From Rothia sp. SD9660Na (GTDB lineage Bacteria > Actinomycetota > Actinomycetes > Actinomycetales > Micrococcaceae), in assembly GCF_030064065.1 (NCBI RefSeq), contig NZ_CP125946.1:1984001-2048000 (forward strand): DNA of 64,000 bases. Reading direction: 5' to 3'. The position numbers and the translations under genes are program-made. Below the pieces are notes generated by a model. The model worked only from the letters and a program-made list of their open reading frames with translations. It did not search any database and was not told the origin of the DNA. Position 1 is the stretch's first letter; each line of letters opens with the position of its first letter. Of the stretch, positions 26,207-35,435 are shown piece by piece.

Positions 26207-27445
26207 ATGCACACCACCGAGTCACCCGCACCCGAGATCGGGCCGGGCCTTCCCCTCATCGCCGTTTTCGCTCTTGCTTCTCTGACCGCTGTGGGGCCCC
26301 TGGCCATCGATATGTACCTGGCGGCTCTGCCCACGATTGCGTCCGACCTGGGCACGACAGCCCCCACCGTTCAGCTAACCCTCACCGCCTTTCTAGCAGG
26401 TATGGGGGCTGGCCAGTTTATTGTGGGGCCCCTCTCGGATAGGACGGGGCGGCGCGTCCCTCTGCTCATCGGAGTGGCTCTCTGCGCCGTAGCAACCCTA
26501 GCCTGTGCCTTTGCACCCACCATTGAGCTGCTGATTGCCGCCCGCTTTGTCATGGGCTTTACCGGGTCTATCGGTCTGGTGCTCTCCCGTGCTGTTATCA
26601 CCGACTCAACCACCGGCCTACAGACAGCCCGGCTCATGAGCGTCATGATGATGATTAACGGCTTTGCCCCGGTCATCGCGCCCCTTCTGGGCGGTCTAGT
26701 GCTCTCCTTCGGCACCTGGCGCGATATTTTTAGGGTGATTGCGGTTCTCGTTGCCCTCTCCATGCTGCTGGTAATGCTCTTCATCAAGGAGTCCCTCCCG
26801 GTAGAGCGCCGCCGCACCGGCAGCCTCATCTCGGTCTATACGGGCATGATCGAGGTCGCTCGCAACCGCCGCTACCGCGGGTTTAGCCTGACACTGGTGC
26901 TGGGCTTTGGTGCCCTCTTTAGCTATATTTCCGGCTCCCCCTACCTGCTCCAGAACGTCATGGGGCTCTCAGAGGTGCACTTTACCTACGCTTTCGGCCT
27001 GAACTCCATGGGGATTGTGCTGGCGTCTTTCCTGAACGCCTCGCTAATTGGCCGCGTTGCCCAGCGAACGGTGCTCACCTTCGGAGCTTTTGCTATCGTG
27101 ACCATATCGGCCCTGCTGACCCTGCACTTTGCCTTGGGGCCCAGCCTCATCCCGACTCTGGCCCTGCTCTTTGCCTTCACCACATCGGTGGGTCTGATGT
27201 TTGGCAACGCCTCGGCCCTGGCCATGGGCGAAGCCCGCCATATTGCGGGGTCAGCATCTGCCCTCATGGGCACCGTCCAATCCCTCATGGGTGGCCTTGC
27301 TGCCCCGCTCGTATCGCTGGCGGGGCCGCAGGCCTACATGCCCATGGCCTTAGCCATGGTGGGCTTTGCCACCCTGGCCTGCCTCAGCTTGGTCACAACA
27401 CCTAATGCAGAGAGCGACTACGTAACCGACCGGCCCAAGCCCTAG
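26207..27445 (+). CDS. Bcr/CflA-family multidrug exporter (MFS)
   Basis: A 412-residue, 12-helix drug:proton antiporter. The opening 'AIDMYLAALPTIASDLG' and the loop 'GPLSDRTGRRVPLLIG' are typical of the Bcr/CflA (DHA1) group, which exports chloramphenicol, bicyclomycin or similar compounds. ATG 26207 has a GAGACGAGAGA purine run upstream. The convergent pabC gene ends 13 bp away. Which drug is exported here is unknown. Confidence 0.92.
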   Translation: MHTTESPAPEIGPGLPLIAVFALASLTAVGPLAIDMYLAALPTIASDLGTTAPTVQLTLTAFLAGMGAGQFIVGPLSDRTGRRVPLLIGVALCAVATLACAFAPTIELLIAARFVMGFTGSIGLVLSRAVITDSTTGLQTARLMSVMMMINGFAPVIAPLLGGLVLSFGTWRDIFRVIAVLVALSMLLVMLFIKESLPVERRRTGSLISVYTGMIEVARNRRYRGFSLTLVLGFGALFSYISGSPYLLQNVMGLSEVHFTYAFGLNSMGIVLASFLNASLIGRVAQRTVLTFGAFAIVTISALLTLHFALGPSLIPTLALLFAFTTSVGLMFGNASALAMGEARHIAGSASALMGTVQSLMGGLAAPLVSLAGPQAYMPMALAMVGFATLACLSLVTTPNAESDYVTDRPKP

Positions 27446-27458
27446 CCCCTACCTAGCG

Positions 27459-28340
27459 CTAGCCGCGGGCCAGGTAGCCTAACAGCTCCTCGGTCAGCGC
27501 CTTGTCGGTGGCGACGGGGGTGCCGTTGAGATGGGTGACCGGCGCCAGCAGGCGAACCGAGGACGCCAGCCACACGGCGTCCGCCTCCAGCAGGTCCTGG
27601 GGGTAGAGGGGCCCGTAGCCGAGCTCCCACCCGGCGGCGCGAGCGCCCGCAAAGATAGCGCCCTGGGTGGTGCCGGGCAGAATGCCGTGGGCCGGTTCGG
27701 GGGTGTAGAGCACCTTCTTCTGCCCCTCGGTCTTAGCTACAATCACCGAGGAGGTTGCCCCCTCAAGAATGCGGCGGTCGTCGGTCACCCAGATGGCGTC
27801 ATCCGCACCGTGTTTGCCCACGTAGCGCAGTACCGACATGTTGATGGCGTAGGAGAGGGTCTTGGCTCCGGCCAGGAGCCAGGGGTAGGCGGAGTCTTCG
27901 GCAGGGTCGTGACCGCGCGGCAGGAGCATAGCCCGCACCCCCTGCTCGCGCTGACGCAGAATCGTGGGTGAGGACGGGGCCACGGTCACCCAGGCGTGGG
28001 GGCCAGCTTCTACGGTACCGCGGGAGATGATGATTTTGACGGTGTGTTCTTCACCCAGTACGGTCTGGGGTCCCTGCTCAGCAGAATCAACGGCAAATTG
28101 TACGGCAGCGCGAAGGTCTTCTTCAGCAGGAAGGGGTAAATCAAGCAAGCGGGCGGAACCGGCTAGGCGAGTCAGGTGGGCTTCAAACTTCCGGACGCGG
28201 CGGTTGGCAGCCAGCATAGTCTCAAAGACCCCGTCGCCGCGGGTCAGCCCCTGATCTTCAATGTTGATGAGGGGGGCGGTGGCATCGACCAGTTCACCAG
28301 CGGGGTTTTCTTGGGTGAGCATTACAACAGTTGTAGTCAT
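27459..28340 (-). CDS. pabC: Aminodeoxychorismate lyase (class IV aminotransferase fold)
   Basis: A 293-residue PLP enzyme. Lys160 in 'LAGAKTLSYAINM' is the PLP lysine in the context expected for PabC-type proteins, and 'DQGLTRGDGVFET' (~29-41) is the family's N-terminal motif. It would make p-aminobenzoate for folate from aminodeoxychorismate; a branched-chain or D-amino acid aminotransferase role is less likely. It lies 243 bp downstream of ykoC on the same strand, with a strongly structured leader between them (28352-28492). Confidence 0.85.
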   Translation of the reverse strand: MTTTVVMLTQENPAGELVDATAPLINIEDQGLTRGDGVFETMLAANRRVRKFEAHLTRLAGSARLLDLPLPAEEDLRAAVQFAVDSAEQGPQTVLGEEHTVKIIISRGTVEAGPHAWVTVAPSSPTILRQREQGVRAMLLPRGHDPAEDSAYPWLLAGAKTLSYAINMSVLRYVGKHGADDAIWVTDDRRILEGATSSVIVAKTEGQKKVLYTPEPAHGILPGTTQGAIFAGARAAGWELGYGPLYPQDLLEADAVWLASSVRLLAPVTHLNGTPVATDKALTEELLGYLARG

Positions 28341-28351
28341 ACGTCCAAGCC

Positions 28352-28411
28352 TAACCCTTAACGCTGATGCTCCCGCGGTAACCTGGCGTTAAGGGTTACG
28401 GGGCGGGAGCA
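28352..28411 (-). repeat. Interleaved inverted repeats (pseudoknot-capable) in the pabC leader
   Basis: TAACCCTTAACGC (28352-28364) pairs with GCGTTAAGGGTTA (28386-28398). TGCTCCCGC (28368-28376) pairs with GCGGGAGCA (28403-28411). The arms alternate rather than nest. Confidence 0.75.
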
Positions 28412-28412
28412 C

Positions 28413-28492
28413 CTGATGCGAGCACCGCGTACGGTGCGAGCGTACTTCGAGGCTTCCGACCGGAGGCCCGAAATCTTTCCCGGTGCCATCAG
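28413..28492 (-). repeat. Branched hairpin region between ykoC and pabC
   Basis: CTGATG..CACCG (28413-28426) pairs with CGGTG.CATCAG (28481-28492), enclosing GGCTTCC-GACC-GGAGGCC and a CACCG/CGGTG-type hairpin. Confidence 0.55.
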
Positions 28493-28583
28493 CCGTGGGG
28501 TCTGGTGACCGGGTACACACCTTTACTCTAACTCTGTGCACGGGTCTTTCTCAAAGATTTTTGGAATCTTTCAGCTCATATTT

Positions 28584-29384
28584 TTACTGCCAGACCCAGG
28601 TCAGGGTTCCAGCAAGACCCGATGTCACATACCCTGTGGTGAGGATTGCTAGACAGCACAGCAGGAAGGTGAGGTCAGCCCTGCGGTAGACCGGAACACG
28701 GGCCCAGGTGCGCTTCCCAGCACCGAATCCGCGGGCTTCCATAGTGACAGCCAGCCGGGTACCCCGTCGGATAGCCTGCACCAGCAGGGCAAAGGTCTGC
28801 CCGGCCAGGGTGCGGACGCGGCGCAGCAGCGAATCACTTGACCCCAGCCCACGAGCCCGCCTCGCCTGCCCCAGGGTGTGCCACTCGCTGAACATGAGGC
28901 CTAGCAGGCGCAGGGCGGCCAAAGCAGCAAGGACGAAGCGAGCCGGGAGTTTAGCCGTCTGCGCCAGGGAGTCACCCAGGTGGGTGGGGTCGGTGGTGGT
29001 AATGAGCAGGAGGCTGGGCAAGATCAGGGCCAGGCCACGAACCATCAGGGAGATACCCATGGCAAGGGAGTCGGTGGTAATCCAGATGAAGCCCACCTGT
29101 AGGACCGTCTCCCCCGTTTTATCAGCGATCAGAGAGGTAGACCAGCCGGTCAGCAGGGTGCCAATCAGCAGGGGCCAGAAACGGGCCAGCAGGGCGAACG
29201 GCTGCACGCCCCAGGCTTTGAGCAGGGCCAGTTCAAGAGCAAATACCACCAGGGCGGTACCCCAGTCTTTGATGAGCAGCAGCCCTATCGACAGCAGGAA
29301 GGTAGCCAGCAGTTTGGTGCCCGCGTTGAGCTTTCCGGCGCGGCTACGGTGGGCAGGGCCTAGTGCGAAAAGGTCAAGAGCCAT
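28584..29384 (-). CDS. ykoC: ECF transporter transmembrane subunit (EcfT/YkoC)
   Basis: A 266-residue membrane scaffold of an energy-coupling-factor transporter. The EcfT coupling motif 'QARRARGLGSSD' (~176-187) and the second Ala-Arg-Gly motif 'MEARGFGAGKR' (~217-227) contact the ATPases. It overlaps the ATPase gene by 11 bp and belongs to the TPP-riboswitch operon with ykoE and ykoD. Confidence 0.93.
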   Translation of the reverse strand: MALDLFALGPAHRSRAGKLNAGTKLLATFLLSIGLLLIKDWGTALVVFALELALLKAWGVQPFALLARFWPLLIGTLLTGWSTSLIADKTGETVLQVGFIWITTDSLAMGISLMVRGLALILPSLLLITTTDPTHLGDSLAQTAKLPARFVLAALAALRLLGLMFSEWHTLGQARRARGLGSSDSLLRRVRTLAGQTFALLVQAIRRGTRLAVTMEARGFGAGKRTWARVPVYRRADLTFLLCCLAILTTGYVTSGLAGTLTWVWQ

Positions 29385-30990
29385 GGGTGGGTTCCGCTTT
29401 CTGCAGGGTCAGGCGCGTACCGCCGAGGGCAGCGACATAGTCAATGTCGTGGGTTACCGAAATAACGGTGAGCCCGCGATTGAGCAATTCTTTGATGAGA
29501 GTGACGAGCTCGGCCCAGGTGGTAGCGTCCTGCCCGAAGGTAGGTTCGTCGAGCACCAGCACGGCAGGTTCTGTAGCAAGAGCCGTGGCTACCGATAGGC
29601 GCCGTTTTTCACCGCCCGAGAGGGTAAAGGGGTTGGCATCAGCCAGGTGGGTAAGGCGCAGGCGGGCAAGGAGCTCATCGGTGCGGGCAGCCAGCCGGTC
29701 TTCATCAATCTTCTCCTTGCGCACACGGGCCAGGTGCCGGGGGCCAAACTCCAGCTCAGCGCGCACCGTGGGGGCCAGAAACTGTTGTTCCGGCTCCTGG
29801 AAGACCAGGCCGATACGGTCGGCCAGCTCGGCAGCGGGCCAGCTCGCAGGGTCGCTCACCCGGTGACGCTCTGGCAGGGAGGCGGTTAGAGCCTCATGGG
29901 CCAGAACCTGCCCGCCTGCGGGGTAGAGCAGGCCAGCTAGGGTTAGGGCCAGAGTCGATTTACCGGCCCCGTTGAGCCCCAGCAGGGCCAGATGCTCCCC
30001 GGCCGCTAGGGTCAGGTTGATTCCCTGGGCAACGGCCCGCAGGTCAAGGGAAGGCACCTGCCCCGCGGCGATAGCGCGGGAGCGTTCCTTCCGCTGACGA
30101 CGGGTTGGTAGCTGGCGGGTAATGCTGAGGTCACGGGCCTCAAGGAGCAGACTCCTGCGATCCCTCCCAGGGCCGGGGCTGGCGTCCGCCCTGGGAGGGC
30201 TCGCAAGAGTCTGCTCCTGACGAGGTGGGTGGGGCAGGTAGCCGGGCACCCAGACCCCACCGGCAATGAGCTGCTCGCGAGCCTGGTCAAGCACCTGTTG
30301 AGGGGGCCCATCATGGCTGATTCCCCCCTGGGCGTCCAGTACCAGGATGCGGTCTACGTATTCAGCCCAGATTCCTACGCGGTGCTCAATCACGAGCAGG
30401 GTTGCTCCCGATGCTGTGGCGGCAGCAAGGACGGCGTCGCGCACCTCAAGCACGCCCGCCGGGTCGAGGTTGGCGGTGGGTTCATCCAGGAGCAGGGCAC
30501 CGGGGTGCATAGCCAAGATACCGGCTAAGCCCAGCCTCTGCTTCTGCCCGCCAGAGAGAGCCGAGGTGGAACGGTCAAGGGGCAAGGAACCCAGACCGAC
30601 AGCGTCCAGGGCCCAGGTCACCCGGCCCCAGATATCCTCGCGGGGCACCCCCAGGTTCTCAGGCCCGAAGGCCACATCATCGCCCACCCGGGCTAGCACC
30701 ACCGAGCTTTCGGGGTCCTGCTGCATGAGCCCGCAAACCCCGCGGGCCTCGGTGGGAGCCTGCCCGTTGACGGTCAGCTCGCCCAGCTGGGTTTGGTCGT
30801 CCTCATCAACAAGCAGGCCCGCCATGGCGTGCAGCAGAGTCGATTTGCCCGCGCCAGATGGGCCCACCAGGAGCACCTTCTGCCCCGGGGCAATCTCAAA
30901 GTTCAGCCCCGAAAAGGCAGGGTTGGCCCGCCCGGGGTGATGCCAACCGAAATCACGGGCCACAAAGCGGGCCCCCTGCTCTACCTGCAC
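29374..30990 (-). CDS. ykoD: ECF transporter fused dual ATPase (YkoD)
   Basis: A 538-residue protein with two complete ABC ATPase halves joined by a basic linker. Half 1 has 'GPSGAGKST' (~42-50) and 'LSGGQKQRLGL'; half 2 has 'GLNGAGKST' (~340) and 'LSGGEKRRLSV', each with a Walker B DEPT. It drives vitamin uptake through YkoC and YkoE. The start is GTG 30990, 15 bp after ykoE. Confidence 0.94.
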   Translation of the reverse strand: MQVEQGARFVARDFGWHHPGRANPAFSGLNFEIAPGQKVLLVGPSGAGKSTLLHAMAGLLVDEDDQTQLGELTVNGQAPTEARGVCGLMQQDPESSVVLARVGDDVAFGPENLGVPREDIWGRVTWALDAVGLGSLPLDRSTSALSGGQKQRLGLAGILAMHPGALLLDEPTANLDPAGVLEVRDAVLAAATASGATLLVIEHRVGIWAEYVDRILVLDAQGGISHDGPPQQVLDQAREQLIAGGVWVPGYLPHPPRQEQTLASPPRADASPGPGRDRRSLLLEARDLSITRQLPTRRQRKERSRAIAAGQVPSLDLRAVAQGINLTLAAGEHLALLGLNGAGKSTLALTLAGLLYPAGGQVLAHEALTASLPERHRVSDPASWPAAELADRIGLVFQEPEQQFLAPTVRAELEFGPRHLARVRKEKIDEDRLAARTDELLARLRLTHLADANPFTLSGGEKRRLSVATALATEPAVLVLDEPTFGQDATTWAELVTLIKELLNRGLTVISVTHDIDYVAALGGTRLTLQKAEPTHGS

Positions 30991-31005
30991 GCGCCTGTCC
31001 CTGCT

Positions 31006-31626
31006 CTAGGCGTGGGAACGGGGTGAGGTACTAGCCCGGCGGCTACGGTTACGACCGGCAGCCAGGGAGTCCAGCACACCGGTGGTAGCCAGGGCGCGGG
31101 TGAGAAGCCACGACACCAGGCCAGCCAGCAGGGTGCCGGAAATAATGCCGCACACCGCGTAAGTAACGGCCTTGGAGCCCTCAAAGACGCCCGCGTAGTA
31201 GATAAAGAGCTCAGAAATACTCATAAAGGCACCGGCAGAAGCACCGGCCAACAGGGCGGTGCCCAGGTTCCAGACGCGGTAGGCAAAGAGCAGGAAGACC
31301 AGCTCGGTGCCCAGGCCCTGGATAATGCCGGAAAGGATGATGGCTACAGAGTAGCTACTGCCCAGCAGCATAGAAATCACCGCAGCCAGCAGCTCGGTAT
31401 AGAGAGCAGCGCCGGGCTTGCGGATGATATAGCCGCCCAGGACGCCCGCAATCAGCCAGGTGCCGCCAACCAGCGAGGCGTACTCGGGGGCCAGGGCCAG
31501 GGCGGTTTGGGCCATGTTATAGCCGCCGTTATTCCAGGCCCAGAAGAGCACAGCACAGGCAACAGCCAGCACAGAGGCTACTACGATATCGTTAACGCGC
31601 CATGTCAGCGCAGCTTTCTTAGACAT
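31006..31626 (-). CDS. ykoE: ECF transporter substrate-binding (S) component YkoE
   Basis: A 206-residue S component with about five to six helices, beginning 'SKKAALTWRVNDIVVASVLA' and containing 'LVGGTWLIAGVLGGYIIRKPGAALYTE', characteristic of YkoE, the subunit for hydroxymethylpyrimidine or thiamine. The start is ATG 31626 with AAAGGAAGG before it. A TPP riboswitch precedes it (31692-31776), which confirms the thiamine-related role. The C-terminus is Arg/Ser-rich. Confidence 0.94.
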   Translation of the reverse strand: MSKKAALTWRVNDIVVASVLAVACAVLFWAWNNGGYNMAQTALALAPEYASLVGGTWLIAGVLGGYIIRKPGAALYTELLAAVISMLLGSSYSVAIILSGIIQGLGTELVFLLFAYRVWNLGTALLAGASAGAFMSISELFIYYAGVFEGSKAVTYAVCGIISGTLLAGLVSWLLTRALATTGVLDSLAAGRNRSRRASTSPRSHA

Positions 31627-31691
31627 AAAGCCTTCCTTTGGTGTGGTACAGCAAAGGGGGCATGCACCGGCAGACAACATCTGCCATTCTG

Positions 31692-31776
31692 TTCGACTCC
31701 CTAGCGCCGGTACTAACCGGATCAGGTTCGAGGGTCTGCATGTGCACTCTCAGCGCCCGTATGAGCGCTCCCCTGT
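31692..31776 (-). promoter_or_regulatory. TPP (THI-box) riboswitch
   Basis: On the minus strand the core signatures CTGAGAGTGC, ACCCTCGAACCTGATC and CGGTTAGTACCGGCG-TAGGGA occur in order and spacing. Thiamine pyrophosphate binding would turn down ykoEDC. Confidence 0.97.
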
Positions 31777-31962
31777 CGTTTCCGCCGTGGGCGGACGTTC
31801 CTTCTGAACGCCTTTGTAGTATAGGCAGGTCAGATAAGCAAAGAAAAGATACAAAGTTTTATGACAGACGTAGCTGCCAACTGCCCACATTTACACAGTA
31901 CTGATAGTGTTAGTGTCAGTAGCTCTCTATAGAGCATCCACCAGCTACCGAAAGGGAACCTC
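31777..31962. other. Divergent promoter region between ykoEDC and the DUF4235 gene
   Basis: AT-rich; contains no gene. Both divergent transcripts should start here. Confidence 0.5.
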
Positions 31963-32226
31963 ATGAACCCCCTCATCAAAATCGCCGGAACCGCCGCTTC
32001 ACTCGGCGGTGTGGCCCTCTCCAACAAGCTTCTGAGCGCCACCTGGACCAAGATCACCGGCAACGAGCCCCCCGCCAACAACCCCGATGACGACGAGCGC
32101 TGGCGCGACATCATCCTCTGGTCTTTGATTACCGGCTTGGTCGGCACCATCATCAAGGTCAGCATCACCCGCGCCCAGCACAAGATTGAGGCAAAGGCTG
32201 ACTCCGGCTCCCAGGCTGAGGTCTAA
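31963..32226 (+). CDS. DUF4235 small membrane protein
   Basis: An 87-residue protein found widely in Actinobacteria. It has two hydrophobic segments (~7-28 and ~50-68) separated by an acidic loop ('ANNPDDDERW') and a charged C-terminus. The motif 'LSATWTKITGNEPP' identifies DUF4235. The role is unknown. AAAGGGAA is the ribosome site. A good terminator follows (32249-32290). Confidence 0.92.
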   Translation: MNPLIKIAGTAASLGGVALSNKLLSATWTKITGNEPPANNPDDDERWRDIILWSLITGLVGTIIKVSITRAQHKIEAKADSGSQAEV

Positions 32227-32248
32227 CCTAGTTGACAGACCTTCACCC

Positions 32249-32290
32249 AAGGCTGGTTCCCTTCTTCACTGAAGGGAACCGGCCTTTACT
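32249..32290 (+). terminator. Rho-independent terminator
   Basis: A 16-bp stem (32249-32264 with 32271-32286, one G-T pair) with a TTCACT loop and T-rich tail. Confidence 0.88.
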
Positions 32291-32300
32291 TTTACCCTGA

Positions 32301-33467
32301 CTTGACCGTTTCACGGGCCCACAGCGGGGGTCGGCCGTCCTCTCTGCCGGTCTGACCACCGCCGGTATCTGTATTGCCCTCCTCGCCCCGCTCTCGGGCC
32401 AGCGGGCAGATGTCACCGGCCGCCGTGGCCTCTGGCTAAGCGTCAACAGCCTGCTCCTGGTGCTCCTGATGGCCCTGTGCTTCTTCGTAGCCCCTTCCCC
32501 CGATTACCTGCTCTGGGGTGTAGCCCTACTGGCCCTGGGTAACCTGGTCAACGAATTTGCGGTGGTTAACTACAACGCTATTCTGCCTACTATCTCCACC
32601 CGCGATACCATCGGCAAGATGAGCGGGACCGGCTGGGCAGCCGGCTACTTCGGCGGTATCGTAGCCCTGCTTCTCGTACTGGTGGGCTTCATTTCCCCCG
32701 GCCTGCTGGGCATTACGGAGGACAGTGCCCTCAATATCCGCGCCGTTGCCCTCTTCTCAGCAGCCTGGGCTCTTGCTTTCTCTCTGCCCCTGATTCTCAA
32801 GGTGCGCTCTCTGCCGCAGGCGGTGCGTCCGGACGCCCCCCGCACCGGCCTTCTTGCCTCCTACAAAAAGCTTTTCGCCACCGTCGTCAGGCTCTACCGA
32901 TAGGCTCCCACGACCCTCTACTTCCTGGTCTCGTCCGCTGTTTTCCGCGACGGCCTCAACGGTATCTTCACCTTCGGCGGCATGCTCGCGGCAGGCTCCT
33001 TCGGCTTTAGTGCCAACCAGGTGATCATCTTCGCTATTTTCGGCAATATCGTGGCGGGGGCCGGGGCCATGCTGGGCGGGTTCTTCGATGACCGCTTTGG
33101 CCCTAAGCGGGTCATTATCTTCTCCCTGGTAGCCCTCATTGCAGCAGCAGTTCCCCTGCTGCTCTGGCCCTCCACCACCATGTTTTGGGTCTGCGGCCTC
33201 ATCCTGTGTGCCTTCGTTGGACCAGCCCAGTCAGCGGCCCGCTCCTATCTAGGACGCCTGGTCGAGGAAGGCCAGGAAGGTGAGATCTACGGGCTCTATT
33301 CCACCACCGGCCGCGCAGCCAGCTTCCTGGCTCCCGCCCTCTTCGGCCTCTTCGTCACCCTCATGGGCAGCCAGATTTGGGGCATCGTCGGCATCATTAT
33401 CGTGCTCCTAGCCGGCCTGCTTCTGATGATTCCGATTAAGGACCCGCAGGTCAGCACAGCCAGGTAG
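32301..33467 (+). pseudogene. Broken MFS transporter (UMF1/Atg22-like)
   Basis: One reading frame carries a recognisable ~390-residue MFS protein that lacks a start: the frame opens after a TGA at 32298 already in the middle of helix 2 ('GLTTAGICIALLAPLSGQRADVTGRR'), so roughly the first 50-60 residues with helix 1 are missing. In addition a TAG at 32901 interrupts the frame after 'ATVVRLYR'; the reading frame continues unchanged with 'APTTLYFLVSSAVFRDGLNG'. A single CAG-to-TAG change would explain the stop. The downstream half is otherwise intact to 33467. It sits directly behind the DUF4235 terminator, which may mark the deletion point. Confidence 0.85.
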
Positions 33468-33479
33468 GTTACTGCTGCT

Positions 33480-34682
33480 CTAGGTTCGGTTATCGGGGCG
33501 TGGTGTCTCCGCAGGGCTATCTGGCTGACGAATTACCTTCAGCATTTGCCCATCAACCATGGCCCGCAGAACCGTATCGAAATCAAGGCGGGCAATCTCT
33601 CCGTAGAGCTCAACCATGGCCTCGTAAATATCGTCTGCACGCCGGGGGGTCTCTAAGAAAGACCAGATATCCCAACCGATGATAGAGATACGTGAGAGCC
33701 GCCCTGAGGTCGTCAGTAAGAAGCTATCTCCGATAGCCAATCCCTCGGTACCGGCAGCCCGCTGGTAGAGCTTTTCACCACTGGTACCACCGGTAGCAGG
33801 TTCAGGGGCACGCAGGTAGTCAAAATCTGGTGCGAGCTGCGGAATGTCCAGCTGCCCTGTCAGCAGATCACGGAAGAAGGGCAGAGTCTCAGTAATCTCG
33901 CTGTAGGTGAGCTTGATAGCTCCGCCCACGCGGTTCAAGAGGCCCGCCAGTTCTGCCAGCCCCTGCGGCATCTGCTGTACCCCCGACGACTGCAAAACAA
34001 TCGTAAACAGGGCTTCGTCCAGGGGAAGACGTTCCCAGCTCACCGGTGCCTGCCCGGTCTTATCCCGGTCAAGAATCACCAGGTGCGAGAGGGTATAGGT
34101 GCTGTCAGGCGCAGCGACTTTGAGCCCCCGCTGGGCTGGGTCATACTGGACCTTAGGTGCGTTCTCCTCTTCGATCACTGAAAGGGGCTTGGGGTAGGGC
34201 ATGATGCTCAGGTCATCAATAGTGACCACGGCCGTCTCATCACTGAGGTAGGCAAAAGAAGCCCCCAGCACACTGGCAGCGGTGGTTTTACCGGTACCAG
34301 AAGCTGCCACCAGGCCCACAGCTTGCCCGCTCTTAGCGTCGCCTAAGACAGCAGCGTGCAAGAGATGTTTGTTCCCCGCATGGGCTTTGAGCAGGTGTAT
34401 GGTGACGTGCACCGTGAGGCGCTCGGCTGCAAGCCCCTCGTCAGAGCTATCAATAGTGGTAGTTTCAAGGCCCTTGGGGTAGGCAGCTACCACGTCGGCG
34501 GCTGACCGCCGGGTCAGTACGACCAGGCGGACGTCTTCCGCATGGGCCTCCGTGAGGGGGTCAATAACCTGCGGGGTTAGGGAGCCCCAGGCACGCAGGG
34601 AGTCCTCCCAGAGCCGATCCGACGTATCCTCAAAGACCACCAGCACCGGAACGTCTGCGGGGTGAAGCAACAGGCCGCGCAT
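33480..34682 (-). CDS. HPr-kinase-like ATPase fused to a PqqD-like domain
   Basis: A 400-residue protein. The middle is an HPr kinase-like P-loop domain (Walker A 'ASGTGKTT' 127-134, then 'AYLSDETAVV'), and the C-terminal ~80 residues ('GDSFLLTTSGRLSRISIIGWDIWSFLE...IYEAMVELYG') resemble PqqD/RiPP-recognition folds. The N-terminal ~80 residues are unrecognised. HprK-like proteins with PqqD domains occur near lasso-peptide and other peptide-modifying genes, but no precursor peptide, cyclase or radical-SAM gene is seen here. The dcd gene lies upstream. ATG 34682 is the only reasonable start. Confidence 0.8.
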   Translation of the reverse strand: MRGLLLHPADVPVLVVFEDTSDRLWEDSLRAWGSLTPQVIDPLTEAHAEDVRLVVLTRRSAADVVAAYPKGLETTTIDSSDEGLAAERLTVHVTIHLLKAHAGNKHLLHAAVLGDAKSGQAVGLVAASGTGKTTAASVLGASFAYLSDETAVVTIDDLSIMPYPKPLSVIEEENAPKVQYDPAQRGLKVAAPDSTYTLSHLVILDRDKTGQAPVSWERLPLDEALFTIVLQSSGVQQMPQGLAELAGLLNRVGGAIKLTYSEITETLPFFRDLLTGQLDIPQLAPDFDYLRAPEPATGGTSGEKLYQRAAGTEGLAIGDSFLLTTSGRLSRISIIGWDIWSFLETPRRADDIYEAMVELYGEIARLDFDTVLRAMVDGQMLKVIRQPDSPAETPRPDNRT

Positions 34683-34691
34683 GGGGCTCCT

Positions 34692-35288
34692 TTAGCTGGT
34701 CGGGGTATCCGTGGGGATAAGAGTTTTATGGAAGTTCAGGTAGCTGCGCGAGGCGGTGGGGCCGCGCTGGCCCTGGTAACGGTTACCATAGGCTCCTGAT
34801 CCGTAGGGGTGCTCGGTTGCGCTCGTCAGCTGGAAGAAGCAGAGCTGGCCGACCTTAGAGCCGGGCCAGAGCATAATCGGCAGAGTCGCCATATTCGACA
34901 GTTCCAGGGTCACGTGGCCCGAGAACCCGGGGTCGATAAAACCGGCGGTGGAGTGGGTAAGCAGGCCCAGACGCCCCAGGGAGGACTTGCCCTCAAGTCG
35001 GGCAGCAATATTATCGGGCAGGGTCACCTTCTCGTAGGTTGCACCCAGCACGAATTCGCCAGGGTGCAGAATGAAGGGCTCATCGGGTGCCACCTCTACC
35101 AGGCGGGTGAGGTCCTCCTGCTCCTGGGATGGGTCGATGTAGGGGTATTTGTGGTTGTCAAAGAGCCTGAAAAAGCGGTCAATACGCACGTCCACCGAGG
35201 CGGGCTGAATCATTGACGGGTCGTAGGGCTCTAGGGCAATTCGCCCGGCATCAATTTCTTTGCGGATATCCTGATCAGAAAATAGCAC
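34692..35288 (-). CDS. dcd: dCTP deaminase (probably bifunctional dCTP deaminase/dUTPase)
   Basis: A 198-residue trimeric deoxynucleotide enzyme. '[33 protein letters not shown]' is the active-site block and '[10 protein letters not shown]' follows. Actinobacterial Dcd proteins of this type convert dCTP to dUMP directly; the bifunctional label is inference. The start is GTG 35288, only a few bases after a TATTTT -10-like element, so the mRNA may be leaderless. Confidence 0.95.
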   Translation of the reverse strand: MLFSDQDIRKEIDAGRIALEPYDPSMIQPASVDVRIDRFFRLFDNHKYPYIDPSQEQEDLTRLVEVAPDEPFILHPGEFVLGATYEKVTLPDNIAARLEGKSSLGRLGLLTHSTAGFIDPGFSGHVTLELSNMATLPIMLWPGSKVGQLCFFQLTSATEHPYGSGAYGNRYQGQRGPTASRSYLNFHKTLIPTDTPTS

Positions 35289-35366
35289 ACTTCAAAAATA
35301 CCGTACTCCCCTAGTCCCGTGCAGACACCCTACCGCAGATCTTCAAGAAACCAGAAGCAAGACGGC

Positions 35367-35401
35367 TGGCCCTCCGGCAGTGAAAGGCTGCCGGAGGGCC
35401 A
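35367..35401. repeat. Perfect 14-bp inverted repeat
   Basis: TGGCCCTCCGGCAG (35367-35380) pairs with CTGCCGGAGGGCCA around TGAAAGG. It lacks a clear T-run on either side, so terminator function is uncertain; it would suit the remnant gene at 35436. Confidence 0.7.
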
Positions 35402-35435
35402 GAAAGGGGCACTACAAAGGTGCTCGGTGAGGGTA

